In this document: positions 1 through 6,986 of the stretch, piece after piece
How positions within the stretch are numbered: position 1 is the stretch's first letter
Layout: every line of letters starts with the position of its first letter
Assembly: GCA_903897155.1 (NCBI GenBank)
Contig: CAIUAO010000126.1
Span: forward strand, 1 to 10,449
DNA from: an uncultured Actinomycetes bacterium
GTDB taxonomy: Bacteria; Actinomycetota; Actinomycetes; Nanopelagicales; Nanopelagicaceae
Reading direction: 5' to 3'
Length of the DNA stretch: 10,449 nt
Translations under genes and position numbers: made by a program
Notes under the pieces: model-generated
The model's input: the letters and a program-made list of their open reading frames with translations, nothing else
Told to the model about the DNA's origin: nothing
Databases searched by the model: none

Positions 1-55
1 AAAAACCACCCATGGGAGTTTTCAGTCCAGTTTACGAATTACCGATAGACATTTT
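1..55 (+). other. Non-coding leader upstream of rarD, weak -10-like box
   Basis: No gene is visible in these bases. A TAGACA hexamer at 46-51 lies 4 bases before the GTG start of rarD and no Shine-Dalgarno sequence is present, so transcription may start at or very near the start codon. The hexamer lacks the final T of the TANNNT consensus and no good -35 is seen. CCCATGGG at 9-16 is a perfect 8-base palindrome but has no loop and is not a convincing terminator. Confidence 0.25.
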
Positions 56-955
56 GTGAAAAATTACCGATTAGGTTTATCACTCGGGATAGGGGCATAT
101 CTTTTTTGGGGTCTCTTCCCTTTGTATTGGCCTCTGCTTGAGCCAGCAAACTCGATTGAAATTGTTGCTCACCGTGCTGTCTGGACATTTGTTGTTTGTG
201 TTTTAGCACTTATCTACTCTCATAAACTGCGTTCTACTCTTGCACTCATTCGTGTGCCACGAATAGTCCTGCGGCTTTTTCTTTCCACCTGCTTAATTTC
301 AGTTAATTGGCTCGTTTATATCTGGGGTGTAAACCACGGACATGTTGTTGAGTGTGCACTTGGCTACTACATCAATCCCTTAATTATTATTGCTTTCGGG
401 GTGCTTCTCCTTAAAGAGAAGATGCATAAATTGCAATGGGTATCGGTGGGAATTGCCTCAATTGGTGTCATCGTATTAACAGTTGATTATGGCCGCCCAC
501 CTTGGATTGCACTGGCACTAGCAACATCATGGGGTAGTTATGGATTAATTAAAAAACAATTAGGACTTGAGGCTCTGCAAGGGCTTGCGATTGAAACATT
601 CTTATCCCTCTTGCCATATGGAGGATATTTAATATGGCTTGGGAATAAGGGAACAGGACAATTTGGTCATCATGCAGGGCTAACTTCCTTGCTTATTCTA
701 GCTGGAGTTGTTACAGCAATCCCATTACTAATGTTTAACAGTTCAGCTAATAAATTGCCATATACAGTTATTGGGCTTTTGCAATATATAACACCCACAG
801 TCCAATTTCTTATTGGAGTTTTAGTGCGCCATGAGGTCATGACAACTGCGCGCTGGATTGGATTCTTTATCGTCTGGGTTGCTCTGTTAGCACTTGGTAT
901 GGATCTAGTGAAGTCAGGAAGTACGAGTGATAATAGTTTGGCAGAGCTCGACTAG
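56..955 (+). CDS. rarD: RarD-type EamA/DMT-family permease
   Basis: This is a 299-residue inner-membrane protein of the drug/metabolite transporter superfamily, RarD branch, predicted to have about ten transmembrane helices. The RarD signature is visible at the N-terminus (G-AYLFWGLFPLYW, residues 11-25), followed by an AHRAVW segment at 38-43, and in the second repeat by GLLQYITPTVQFLIG (240-254). Length fits the family (about 300). E. coli RarD is called chloramphenicol-sensitive protein, but substrates of this branch are largely unknown, so no substrate is assigned. The start is GTG without a visible Shine-Dalgarno sequence. Its last 42 bases overlap, tail-to-tail, the end of the polyprenyl diphosphate synthase gene, so its charged tail after the last helix (about residues 283-299) is encoded in that overlap. 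It is not a menaquinone gene and looks like an independent neighbour. Confidence 0.9.
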   Translation: MKNYRLGLSLGIGAYLFWGLFPLYWPLLEPANSIEIVAHRAVWTFVVCVLALIYSHKLRSTLALIRVPRIVLRLFLSTCLISVNWLVYIWGVNHGHVVECALGYYINPLIIIAFGVLLLKEKMHKLQWVSVGIASIGVIVLTVDYGRPPWIALALATSWGSYGLIKKQLGLEALQGLAIETFLSLLPYGGYLIWLGNKGTGQFGHHAGLTSLLILAGVVTAIPLLMFNSSANKLPYTVIGLLQYITPTVQFLIGVLVRHEVMTTARWIGFFIVWVALLALGMDLVKSGSTSDNSLAELD

Positions 956-1900
956 AGCACGCTTTGCTGCAATATCAGGTAGCCCTGTAATTTCTTCCTC
1001 TGCTTTTGCAGCATATTCATGGAGCAAATCTCGAGACTTTTTCAATGCTGGGTGAGTACGCAACTTCTTTAAGGTTTCTGCGACAACGGCTTCATCGGTA
1101 ATTGGTTTTGCCAAAATCTCTTTTAGCTCAGCATCCGCAGGATCGTTTGATTCCAAGATAAATAGAGTGACGAGTGTTGGAACACCTTCACGCAGATCTG
1201 TGCCCGGCGTCTTTCCGGACTCATTTGATTCGCTGGAAATATCAATAACATCATCAGCTAGTTGAAAAACAATTCCGATCTTCTCTCCAAAGCGCGTAAG
1301 TCCTTCCACATCTTGCGGGCTTGCCCCGGAGAGCAGCCCACCAAATCTTGCCGATGTTGCAATTAACGAGCCTGTTTTATCTGCTACGACCTTCAAATAA
1401 TGATCAAGTGGTGAAAGCCCTGATGTTGAGCCTTGAGTTTCGGTGATCTGCCCTATTACTAGGCGTTCAAATGTACGCGCTTGCAAACGAACTGCTTCAG
1501 GACCAAGGTCTGCCAACATATCTGAAGCTTTTGCAAAAAGGTAATCACCGGTAAGGATTGCAACGGTATTACCCCATCGCTCATTTGCGCTTGGAACACC
1601 GCGACGAAGAGCTGCTTCATCCATAACATCATCGTGATACAAGGTTGCAAGATGTGTTAGTTCACAGACAACGGCTGCTTCAATAATTCCATTTTTATTT
1701 GGATCCCCAAATTGTGCTCCTAGAAGTGTGAGCAAAGGACGCAAACGCTTACCACCTGCTTCAACAAGGTGACGTGAAGTTTCAACGACCAATGGGTAAT
1801 CACCTTGAATATGAGAACGCAATAAGTCTTCAACACGGGACATATCCTGCTTGAGTGATCTCTCAAGCTTTATATCGCCTACTGGGATACCGAAAGCCAT
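914..1900 (-). CDS. Long-chain all-trans polyprenyl diphosphate synthase (menaquinone side chain)
   Basis: This 328-residue enzyme extends allylic diphosphates with isopentenyl diphosphate to make the isoprenoid tail that MenA attaches. Visible motifs are GKRLRP (50-55, substrate binding), the first aspartate-rich motif DDVMD (90-94), KTGSL (175-179), the second aspartate-rich motif DDVID (216-220) and a basic GKTPGTDL loop from about 229. All catalytic aspartates are intact. The residues five and four before the first motif are Ala and Thr, not aromatic, which in this family goes with long products; the exact chain length cannot be read. It resembles the GrcC/HepT-like synthases of actinobacteria. 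The ATG start overlaps the menG stop by 1 base (TAATG), with AGGAAAG at 1907-1913 (minus strand) 6 bases upstream, so it is translated from the menG transcript. Its 3' end overlaps rarD by 42 bases. Confidence 0.92.
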   Translation of the reverse strand: MAFGIPVGDIKLERSLKQDMSRVEDLLRSHIQGDYPLVVETSRHLVEAGGKRLRPLLTLLGAQFGDPNKNGIIEAAVVCELTHLATLYHDDVMDEAALRRGVPSANERWGNTVAILTGDYLFAKASDMLADLGPEAVRLQARTFERLVIGQITETQGSTSGLSPLDHYLKVVADKTGSLIATSARFGGLLSGASPQDVEGLTRFGEKIGIVFQLADDVIDISSESNESGKTPGTDLREGVPTLVTLFILESNDPADAELKEILAKPITDEAVVAETLKKLRTHPALKKSRDLLHEYAAKAEEEITGLPDIAAKRALVELCQTIITRTS

Positions 1901-2601
1901 TATTTACTTTCCTTATATCCAATATGAATGGCAACAATTCCAAATGTCAGATTCTGCCAAGCAATGTTCTTCCAGCCTGCTTGAGATAGCTTCTCGGCAA
2001 GTAGAACTTGGTTTGGCCATGCTTGAATCGATTGCGCAAGATAAATATATGCATCAGGATTTGATGAAAGCTTACGAGCAACTTTGGGAAGAAGTCCCAT
2101 CAGGTACTTCATATAGAGATTACGAAAAATTGGATTTGTCGGATGTGAGAATTCAACAACGACAATGCGCCCATCTGCTTTTGTTACTCGCAACGCTTCT
2201 TCTAATGCTTTGTGAACATCTGTAGTATTTCGAAGTCCAAATGAAATTGTTGTCACATCAAATTCATCATTTTTAAATGGTAACTTAAGCGCATCTGCTA
2301 GTGTGAATTTTAAGTCGGGATGGCGTTTCTTACCTGCATCCAACATTCCTTGGGAAAAATCTGCTGGAATAACTTCTGCACCAGCATCAGCAAGTGGTCG
2401 GCTAGATGATCCTGTCCCGGCTGCAATATCTAGAATCTTCATTCCCTTTTTTGGCGCGATGATCCCGGTGGCTACCTTGCGCCATGCTTTTGTCTGACCA
2501 AAGCTAAGTAGATCATTCATGATGTCATAGCGTGCGGCGACACCATCAAACATCGCAGAAACTTCTTCTGGCTTCTTGTTCAAATCCGCGGAGTTACTCA
2601 C
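1900..2601 (-). CDS. menG: Demethylmenaquinone C-methyltransferase (UbiE/MenG family)
   Basis: This 233-residue SAM-dependent methyltransferase carries out the last step of menaquinone synthesis, methylating the naphthoquinone ring of demethylmenaquinone. The UbiE N-terminal signature YDIMNDLLSFGQ..AW is at residues 25-40, the SAM-binding motif I LDIAAGTGSSS at 57-67, the post-I acidic segment ADFSQGML at 80-87, FGLRNTTD at 121-128, and the second UbiE signature RVT-ADGR-VVVEFSHPT ending at 155. Length matches the family (about 230). The context with menaquinone genes and no ubiquinone genes makes MenG the right name over UbiE. The start is GTG with no obvious Shine-Dalgarno sequence; a TAGAAC -10-like box (2611-2616, minus strand) is 9 bases upstream. 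It is first in a two-gene unit with the polyprenyl diphosphate synthase. Confidence 0.93.
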   Translation of the reverse strand: MSNSADLNKKPEEVSAMFDGVAARYDIMNDLLSFGQTKAWRKVATGIIAPKKGMKILDIAAGTGSSSRPLADAGAEVIPADFSQGMLDAGKKRHPDLKFTLADALKLPFKNDEFDVTTISFGLRNTTDVHKALEEALRVTKADGRIVVVEFSHPTNPIFRNLYMKYLMGLLPKVARKLSSNPDAYIYLAQSIQAWPNQVLLAEKLSQAGWKNIAWQNLTFGIVAIHIGYKESK

Positions 2602-2674
2602 ACGTACATTGTTCTAGTAGTAGGCTCGTCTGACAAATTAAGACTACCCACGAAAGCTTGGAAGGATGGCCCTC
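2602..2674. promoter_or_regulatory. Divergent promoter region between menG and bioY
   Basis: This spacer must contain the 5' signals of both menG (leftward) and bioY (rightward). On + a TANNNT box, TAGGCT, is at 2621-2626 and would give a leader of roughly 40 bases before the bioY ATG at 2675. On - a TAGAAC box (2611-2616) precedes the menG GTG, and TTGTCA (complement of 2631-2636) is a possible but badly spaced -35. Both calls rest on short motifs only. On the menG side, a four-codon reading frame ATG-TAC-GTG-TGA ends inside the menG start (GTGA). Confidence 0.35.
2660..2665 (+). promoter_or_regulatory. Shine-Dalgarno sequence of bioY
   Basis: GGAAGG lies 9 bases before the ATG at 2675 but directly abuts the in-frame ATG at 2666. 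The spacing favours the second ATG as the true start. Confidence 0.6.
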
Positions 2675-3265
2675 ATGTCCAGCACATCTCCCGCAGTTTT
2701 ACGCTCAGTATTTATAGCGCGTAGTACAACACAAGCAAAGGTCGCTCTCGTTATTGGTGGTGTTTTCTTTCTTTCAATCATGGCACAAATAGCGCTACCG
2801 ATTCCTGGATCACCAGTACCTGTTACTGGACAGACACTTGGCGCCTTATTAATTGGCACTGCATATGGTGCATCACTTGGTTTTACAACTTTCGCAACTT
2901 ATCTAATTGTTGGCTTTCTTGGTGCTCCAATTTTTGCATCTGGTTCACACGGTATTGCTCGTATGACTGGAGCAACAGGTGGATACCTCGTTGGAATGCT
3001 CCTAGCAACAGCACTAACTGGGTTCCTTGCCCAGCGTAAATGGGACCAAAGAATCAAAACTGTTATCCCAACAATGATTTTGGGAGACCTATTAGTTTTT
3101 GGATGTGGAATGTATTGGTTACACCACGTTGCAGTTCAAAGCTGGAGCTGGACCTTTGCTAAAGGGTTTACACCATTTCTCCTTGGTGAAGTGATCAAGA
3201 TCGCTATTGCAAGTACCGCGCTGCCAGCATGCTGGAAATTCGCTCCAATTATTAGAAAGCGATAA
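2675..3265 (+). CDS. bioY: Biotin transporter substrate-binding subunit BioY (ECF S component)
   Basis: This 196-residue integral membrane protein captures biotin for import, normally with an energy-coupling module (BioM/EcfA ATPase and BioN/EcfT). The BioY signature is clear: PGSPVPVTGQTLG at residues 44-56, a glycine-rich helix pair with YLIVGFLGAPIFASG at 76-90, and ATGGYLVG at 100-107; a late GFTPFLLGEVIKI segment (164-176) matches the family's loop before the last helix. About six hydrophobic segments are visible. I chose ATG 2675, not ATG 2666, because GGAAGG at 2660-2665 has good spacing only to 2675; the longer form would add three residues. No ATPase or T component is encoded here, so it either uses a shared module from elsewhere or works alone. 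menF follows after 19 bases on the same strand. Confidence 0.9.
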   Translation: MSSTSPAVLRSVFIARSTTQAKVALVIGGVFFLSIMAQIALPIPGSPVPVTGQTLGALLIGTAYGASLGFTTFATYLIVGFLGAPIFASGSHGIARMTGATGGYLVGMLLATALTGFLAQRKWDQRIKTVIPTMILGDLLVFGCGMYWLHHVAVQSWSWTFAKGFTPFLLGEVIKIAIASTALPACWKFAPIIRKR

Positions 3266-3272
3266 AACCACG

Positions 3273-3278
3273 TAACTT
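3273..3278 (+). promoter_or_regulatory. Putative -10 box for leaderless menF transcription
   Basis: TAACTT fits TANNNT and ends 6 bases before the GTG start of menF at 3285, the distance expected if the transcript begins at the start codon. There is no Shine-Dalgarno sequence in the 19-base gap between bioY and menF. No recognisable -35 is present, which is common in actinobacteria. menF could also be read through from bioY. Confidence 0.45.
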
Positions 3279-3284
3279 AGTGCC

Positions 3285-4511
3285 GTGCCTATATCTATCA
3301 CCACTGAAGTCCTTGGGGATCACCCAAGATTAAGTGAGATTAATTGTGGCCTTCCTCTTACCGCTTCGTGGATCAAAAATAGCGAGGGCTTCGTTGCTTT
3401 TGGGATATACAAGTCTCATGAAGTAAGAGGGAAGAAAAGATTTCAAGAAGCATCTTTGTGGTGGAAAAATGAGCTCTCTCAATTAGAAATTCATAACAAT
3501 GTTCATGGAAGCGGTACCGGTCCAATACTTTTTACTTCCTTTTCATATGATGAAATCGAGCCTTCTCTATTGGTAATTCCACAAGTAGTAATTGTTGTAA
3601 GAAATGGAAAATCCTGGATCACGTGGATCGGTGATAAACAACCTTCTCTTTCTAAAGTGACACCACCATCTGCGCTTGGTTCAATTACATGGGAGCAGGG
3701 ATCACTTAGTGATGAAGAGTGGTGCGTACGAATTCAAAAATCAGTGGACCGAATTAAGTTAGGTGAACTCGACAAGGTCGTATTAGCCCGTGATCTAATT
3801 GCAACTACGAATACTGCTATCGACCCACTTTCGCTTGTAAATGCACTTGATTCTCAATACCCATCAACCTGGGTTTACTCTGTTGGTGATCTAATTGTCG
3901 CAACACCTGAACTGCTTGTGCGTTTAAGTAAGACTCTTGTTACATCAAGAGTCTTAGCAGGAACAATCAGGCGGAGCGGAGATGAAGAACGAGATTTAGC
4001 ACTTGCTGCCTCTTTAGCAAAGTCATCAAAAGACCTAGAAGAGCATGAATATGCTGTTCGATCTGTTGCAGATGCACTTGCTCCTTACGCCTCATCTACG
4101 AATGTTCCAGAATCTCCATATGTATTGCACTTACCAAATGTTATGCACCTTGCAACCGATGTAACTGGCGTAATAAATGAGTCACCAGCAAATGTAGATA
4201 TTTTTACATTGATATCAGCACTTCACCCATCAGCTGCAGTTTGTGGAACTCCTACAGATAAAGCTAATAATTTGATTCATGAATACGAATCGATGAACCG
4301 TGGACGTTATGCGGGTCCAGTTGGATGGGTTGATGCAAGAGGTGATGGTGAAATTGGAATCGCCTTAAGGTGTGGTCAACTCTCAGAAGATCGCAAATCA
4401 ATTCGTTTATTTGCAGGGTGTGGGATTGTCGCAGGATCAGATCCCTTGCAAGAACTTTCCGAAAGTCAGGCTAAATTACTTCCTATTCGAAGTGCCTTAC
4501 AAAAACTCTGA
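3285..4511 (+). CDS. menF: Isochorismate synthase (MenF/EntC family)
   Basis: This 408-residue enzyme converts chorismate to isochorismate, the entry reaction of the classical menaquinone pathway. The C-terminal chorismate-binding domain is complete: DKVVLARD (163-170) with the lysine that acts as general base in isochorismate synthases (K164), VLAGTIRR (223-230), DLEEHEYAV (250-258), SALHPSAAVCGTP (311-323), the RGRYAGPVGWVDARGDGE segment (339-356) and SESQAKL (392-398). The presence of that lysine and the neighbours argue against anthranilate or aminodeoxychorismate synthase. The N-terminal third is variable, as usual for the family. An EntC-like siderophore role is possible for the family but no siderophore gene is nearby. 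The start is GTG with no Shine-Dalgarno sequence. The last 46 bases overlap the end of menD on the opposite strand. Confidence 0.92.
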   Translation: MPISITTEVLGDHPRLSEINCGLPLTASWIKNSEGFVAFGIYKSHEVRGKKRFQEASLWWKNELSQLEIHNNVHGSGTGPILFTSFSYDEIEPSLLVIPQVVIVVRNGKSWITWIGDKQPSLSKVTPPSALGSITWEQGSLSDEEWCVRIQKSVDRIKLGELDKVVLARDLIATTNTAIDPLSLVNALDSQYPSTWVYSVGDLIVATPELLVRLSKTLVTSRVLAGTIRRSGDEERDLALAASLAKSSKDLEEHEYAVRSVADALAPYASSTNVPESPYVLHLPNVMHLATDVTGVINESPANVDIFTLISALHPSAAVCGTPTDKANNLIHEYESMNRGRYAGPVGWVDARGDGEIGIALRCGQLSEDRKSIRLFAGCGIVAGSDPLQELSESQAKLLPIRSALQKL

Positions 4512-6028
4512 GTAACATCTTTCAAAACAGCGGCATTAATATCTCGAGCAGGAACTTCGATAATTACAAACTTTAATCCTCCGGGATTATGAATAATCGA
4601 GCGTTTCATGTCTGCGGCAGTCTTCACTTTTTCGACAACAAGACCAAAACCACCAATAATTTTCTCTAAATTTAGGTTATGCGGAGTTCCAAAAATCTTC
4701 TCAAACCCTTCAACACCAGATTGTGGCAAGGTACTAAAAATTCCTCCACCATTATTATCTATAACAAATATGGTGAGATTAACCTTTGGTGCATTAACAA
4801 GAGCAGAGATATCATGCAAAAATGTTAAATCACCTATAATTGCATAACTCTCTTTAAAGTGTGTCGCAATTCCAAAGGCAGTTGAAATATTTCCATCAAT
4901 CCCTGCTAAACCACGGTTAGAAAAAGTTGTAATTCCTTCTCGTGGTGTTGCAAAGGCTTCGATATCACGAACAGGCCTACTGCTCCCAATAAAAAGTGCT
5001 GACTCATCTGGAATGCTTGAAGTTATTACTTTTATTGCATCCTGCTCTGACCAGTTAATGTGAAGTGATTTCTTTGCAATGTTATTAAAATTTTCCCATT
5101 TACTTAACCAGGTTAGATCTTCTTCTCTAGTAAGACTTGGCAATGAAGCAAATATCTGAGATGCACTCCGATTACTGTCAACGCTTTGAACTCTTGGATC
5201 GATAACAGTCACTTGCGCACATTGCGCAATATATGAATTGATGCTTCGAGATAAGGTAGTTCGACCAATTACGATCATCTCTTCAGGTTTTAAGTATGAA
5301 CAAATGTCCGCATCGGTGAGAGCTAAAGCAGCATGAGCTAGGGCGTTAGGAAATGAAAGTGGATCTTCAGCAATAATTGGCCAAGCTAGTTCTTGGGCGA
5401 ACCGGGAAAGCTCCTCTACTGAAAACCCTGCACGATCATGGCCTATGACTAGAACTCCGCGTGGGCCTACTTTTAGATTTTCTTTTTTTAAAGTTAAAGC
5501 GGCAATCGGCTTTATCTTCATGCCTTCTAGCCATTCAGTACGTTCATCACTTAAAAGAGGCTCTTGAAATTGAATATTTAAATGAACAGGACCATTCACT
5601 AAATATTTACCAAGGTCAGTTGGTTCATTAATATCAACTGAAACGAGGGGCGCTAATAAGCCAACTTGTTCGGTTGTCTGATTTGCCCCTGTTTTTCGGA
5701 GTGACTCTGGTCTATCAGCTGTAATCACAACTAACTTACTTTGCGAATGAAATGCTTCTAACGTGGCTGGATGAAAGTTTGCAGCAGCTGTTCCACTTGT
5801 ACAAATGACTGCAACATAGGTATTTGTTGCTTTTGAAATACCAAGTGCAAAGAATGCAGCTCCCCGCTCATCTATCCGAACATGTAAATCGGCAAGACCC
5901 TTTTGTTCCGCCTCATATAAGGCTATAGACAATGGTGCGTTACGGGATCCAGGTGAGAGTACGAAATCACTTATACCTAATTCCAATAACTGCCGAATAA
6001 TTGAACGAGCCAAGGTTGTTGCGTTCAT
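4466..6028 (-). CDS. menD: SEPHCHC synthase MenD (ThDP-dependent)
   Basis: This 520-residue thiamine-diphosphate enzyme joins isochorismate and 2-oxoglutarate to give 2-succinyl-5-enolpyruvyl-6-hydroxy-3-cyclohexene-1-carboxylate, with loss of CO2. The N-terminal Pyr domain has SPGSRNAPL (25-33), RIDERGAAFFALG (51-63) with the cofactor-activating glutamate E54, CTSGTAAANFHPA (77-88) and ITADRPE.LR..GANQTT (102-119). The C-terminal PP domain has NRGLAGIDG (371-379) and the ThDP/metal motif GDLTFLHD (399-406) followed by VIDNNGGGIFS (422-432). The protein is somewhat shorter than E. coli MenD (about 556), with trimming mainly in the central domain by eye. The ATG overlaps the menC stop by 4 bases (ATGA) and GGAAG (6033-6037) is 4 bases upstream, pointing to coupled translation. 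It is last in menB-menC-menD; its 3' end is antisense to menF. Confidence 0.95.
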   Translation of the reverse strand: MNATTLARSIIRQLLELGISDFVLSPGSRNAPLSIALYEAEQKGLADLHVRIDERGAAFFALGISKATNTYVAVICTSGTAAANFHPATLEAFHSQSKLVVITADRPESLRKTGANQTTEQVGLLAPLVSVDINEPTDLGKYLVNGPVHLNIQFQEPLLSDERTEWLEGMKIKPIAALTLKKENLKVGPRGVLVIGHDRAGFSVEELSRFAQELAWPIIAEDPLSFPNALAHAALALTDADICSYLKPEEMIVIGRTTLSRSINSYIAQCAQVTVIDPRVQSVDSNRSASQIFASLPSLTREEDLTWLSKWENFNNIAKKSLHINWSEQDAIKVITSSIPDESALFIGSSRPVRDIEAFATPREGITTFSNRGLAGIDGNISTAFGIATHFKESYAIIGDLTFLHDISALVNAPKVNLTIFVIDNNGGGIFSTLPQSGVEGFEKIFGTPHNLNLEKIIGGFGLVVEKVKTAADMKRSIIHNPGGLKFVIIEVPARDINAAVLKDVTQSFCKALRIGSNLA

Positions 6029-6981
6029 TTAACTTCCAAAATCTTCACGATCCGATCATTCCACCATTGGACACGCTCTGCACTTGCTCGATACTTATCA
6101 AGTCCCGCTGGCTCTCTACGTGCGACTTCAATAAAGCCATCTTTAGCCACTACGGCTGGTTCACATATGTCTGACTCAAAAAGTGAGACTGTACCTAGAC
6201 CACATGCAAAGTCCATATCTTTAAATGATGCAGCAAGTGCCAACCCATGAGAAATACCAATACCTGTTTCTAATGCGCTAGAAATAACTACAGGCAAGCC
6301 AATCGTGTTTGCAATCTTATGAGCAGATGCAAAACCACCTAATGGTTGCCACTTTAGAATTGCAATATCAGCAACTTCTTTTAACTGGTAAAACTCACTC
6401 GATAAGTTCTTGCGTATCGATTCATCAACTGCAATTGGTACAGGGCTTTCAGCTTTTATCGCTGCTAACTCTGAAATTGATTGACATGGCTGCTCAACAT
6501 ATTCAAAGATACTTCCAAATCGCAGGTGGTACTCAAGTAAATTACTTATTGCACTTAATTGATCCCATCCGCCGTTTACATCTAGCCTTATTTTTGCATC
6601 AGGAAGCTGCTCTAAAGCTGCTTCAACAAGCAAGGCGCCATTTTCAAAGTCATCAACCTTTATTTTTACTGTTTTACACCCTGGATAGCCTTGCAGGATT
6701 GCTTTTACTTCCTTTGGTGCAACAGCCGGAAGTGTTGCATTGATAGGAATTTTCTTATGATGCTGCTCTGGCCAAGGGTTATTGGCGGCTTCAAGGGATG
6801 CATTGAGCCAAGTCTTTGCTTCATCTACGTCATATTCTAAAAATGGTGAAAATTCACTCCAGCCGTGCGTACCCTTAAAAATTGCAACTTCGCGGAAATT
6901 AATTCCCCGAAAATTATTTCGAAGTGGAATCGAAAGAATTGTAAGTTCAGGAAAAATTTCTTGTAAGGGTTGTGTTGCCAT
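6025..6981 (-). CDS. menC: o-Succinylbenzoate synthase MenC (enolase superfamily)
   Basis: This 318-residue enzyme dehydrates SHCHC to o-succinylbenzoate. An N-terminal capping region with FRGINFRE (24-31) and GWSEFSPFLEYD (40-51) precedes the barrel. Catalytic features of the family are in place: KIK with lysines 106 and 108, metal ligands D134 (RLDVNGGW), E163 (YVEQP) and D186 (AVDESIRK), and lysine K210 (AILKWQPLGG), followed by SSALETGIGISHG (234-246). This arrangement and length fit the actinobacterial MenC branch. Some enolase-superfamily members racemise N-acylamino acids or dipeptides, but the position between menB and menD settles the role. Its start is 5 bases after the menB stop with no clear Shine-Dalgarno sequence, so translation probably depends on ribosomes leaving menB; its stop overlaps the menD start. 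Confidence 0.93.
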   Translation of the reverse strand: MATQPLQEIFPELTILSIPLRNNFRGINFREVAIFKGTHGWSEFSPFLEYDVDEAKTWLNASLEAANNPWPEQHHKKIPINATLPAVAPKEVKAILQGYPGCKTVKIKVDDFENGALLVEAALEQLPDAKIRLDVNGGWDQLSAISNLLEYHLRFGSIFEYVEQPCQSISELAAIKAESPVPIAVDESIRKNLSSEFYQLKEVADIAILKWQPLGGFASAHKIANTIGLPVVISSALETGIGISHGLALAASFKDMDFACGLGTVSLFESDICEPAVVAKDGFIEVARREPAGLDKYRASAERVQWWNDRIVKILEVK

Positions 6982-6986
6982 ATTAA

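Noticed and set aside
9..16. CCCATGGG palindrome near the left edge
   Set aside because: It has no loop, a stem of only a few pairs and is only 8 bases; not a credible terminator or operator alone.
1851..2225. A 124-codon open frame on + antisense to menG and the start of the polyprenyl synthase
   Set aside because: It lies opposite two clear enzyme genes, has no family resemblance, and its composition follows the complement of their codons.
3285..4511. Possibility that the chorismate-binding enzyme is anthranilate, aminodeoxychorismate or salicylate synthase
   Set aside because: The water-activating lysine of isochorismate synthases is present in DKVVLAR, there is no amidotransferase partner, and the neighbours are menaquinone genes.
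6309..6743. A 144-codon open frame on + antisense to menC
   Set aside because: menC is intact with all catalytic residues on the other strand; the antisense product is rich in Leu, Gln and His as expected from reading complementary codons and has no domain.
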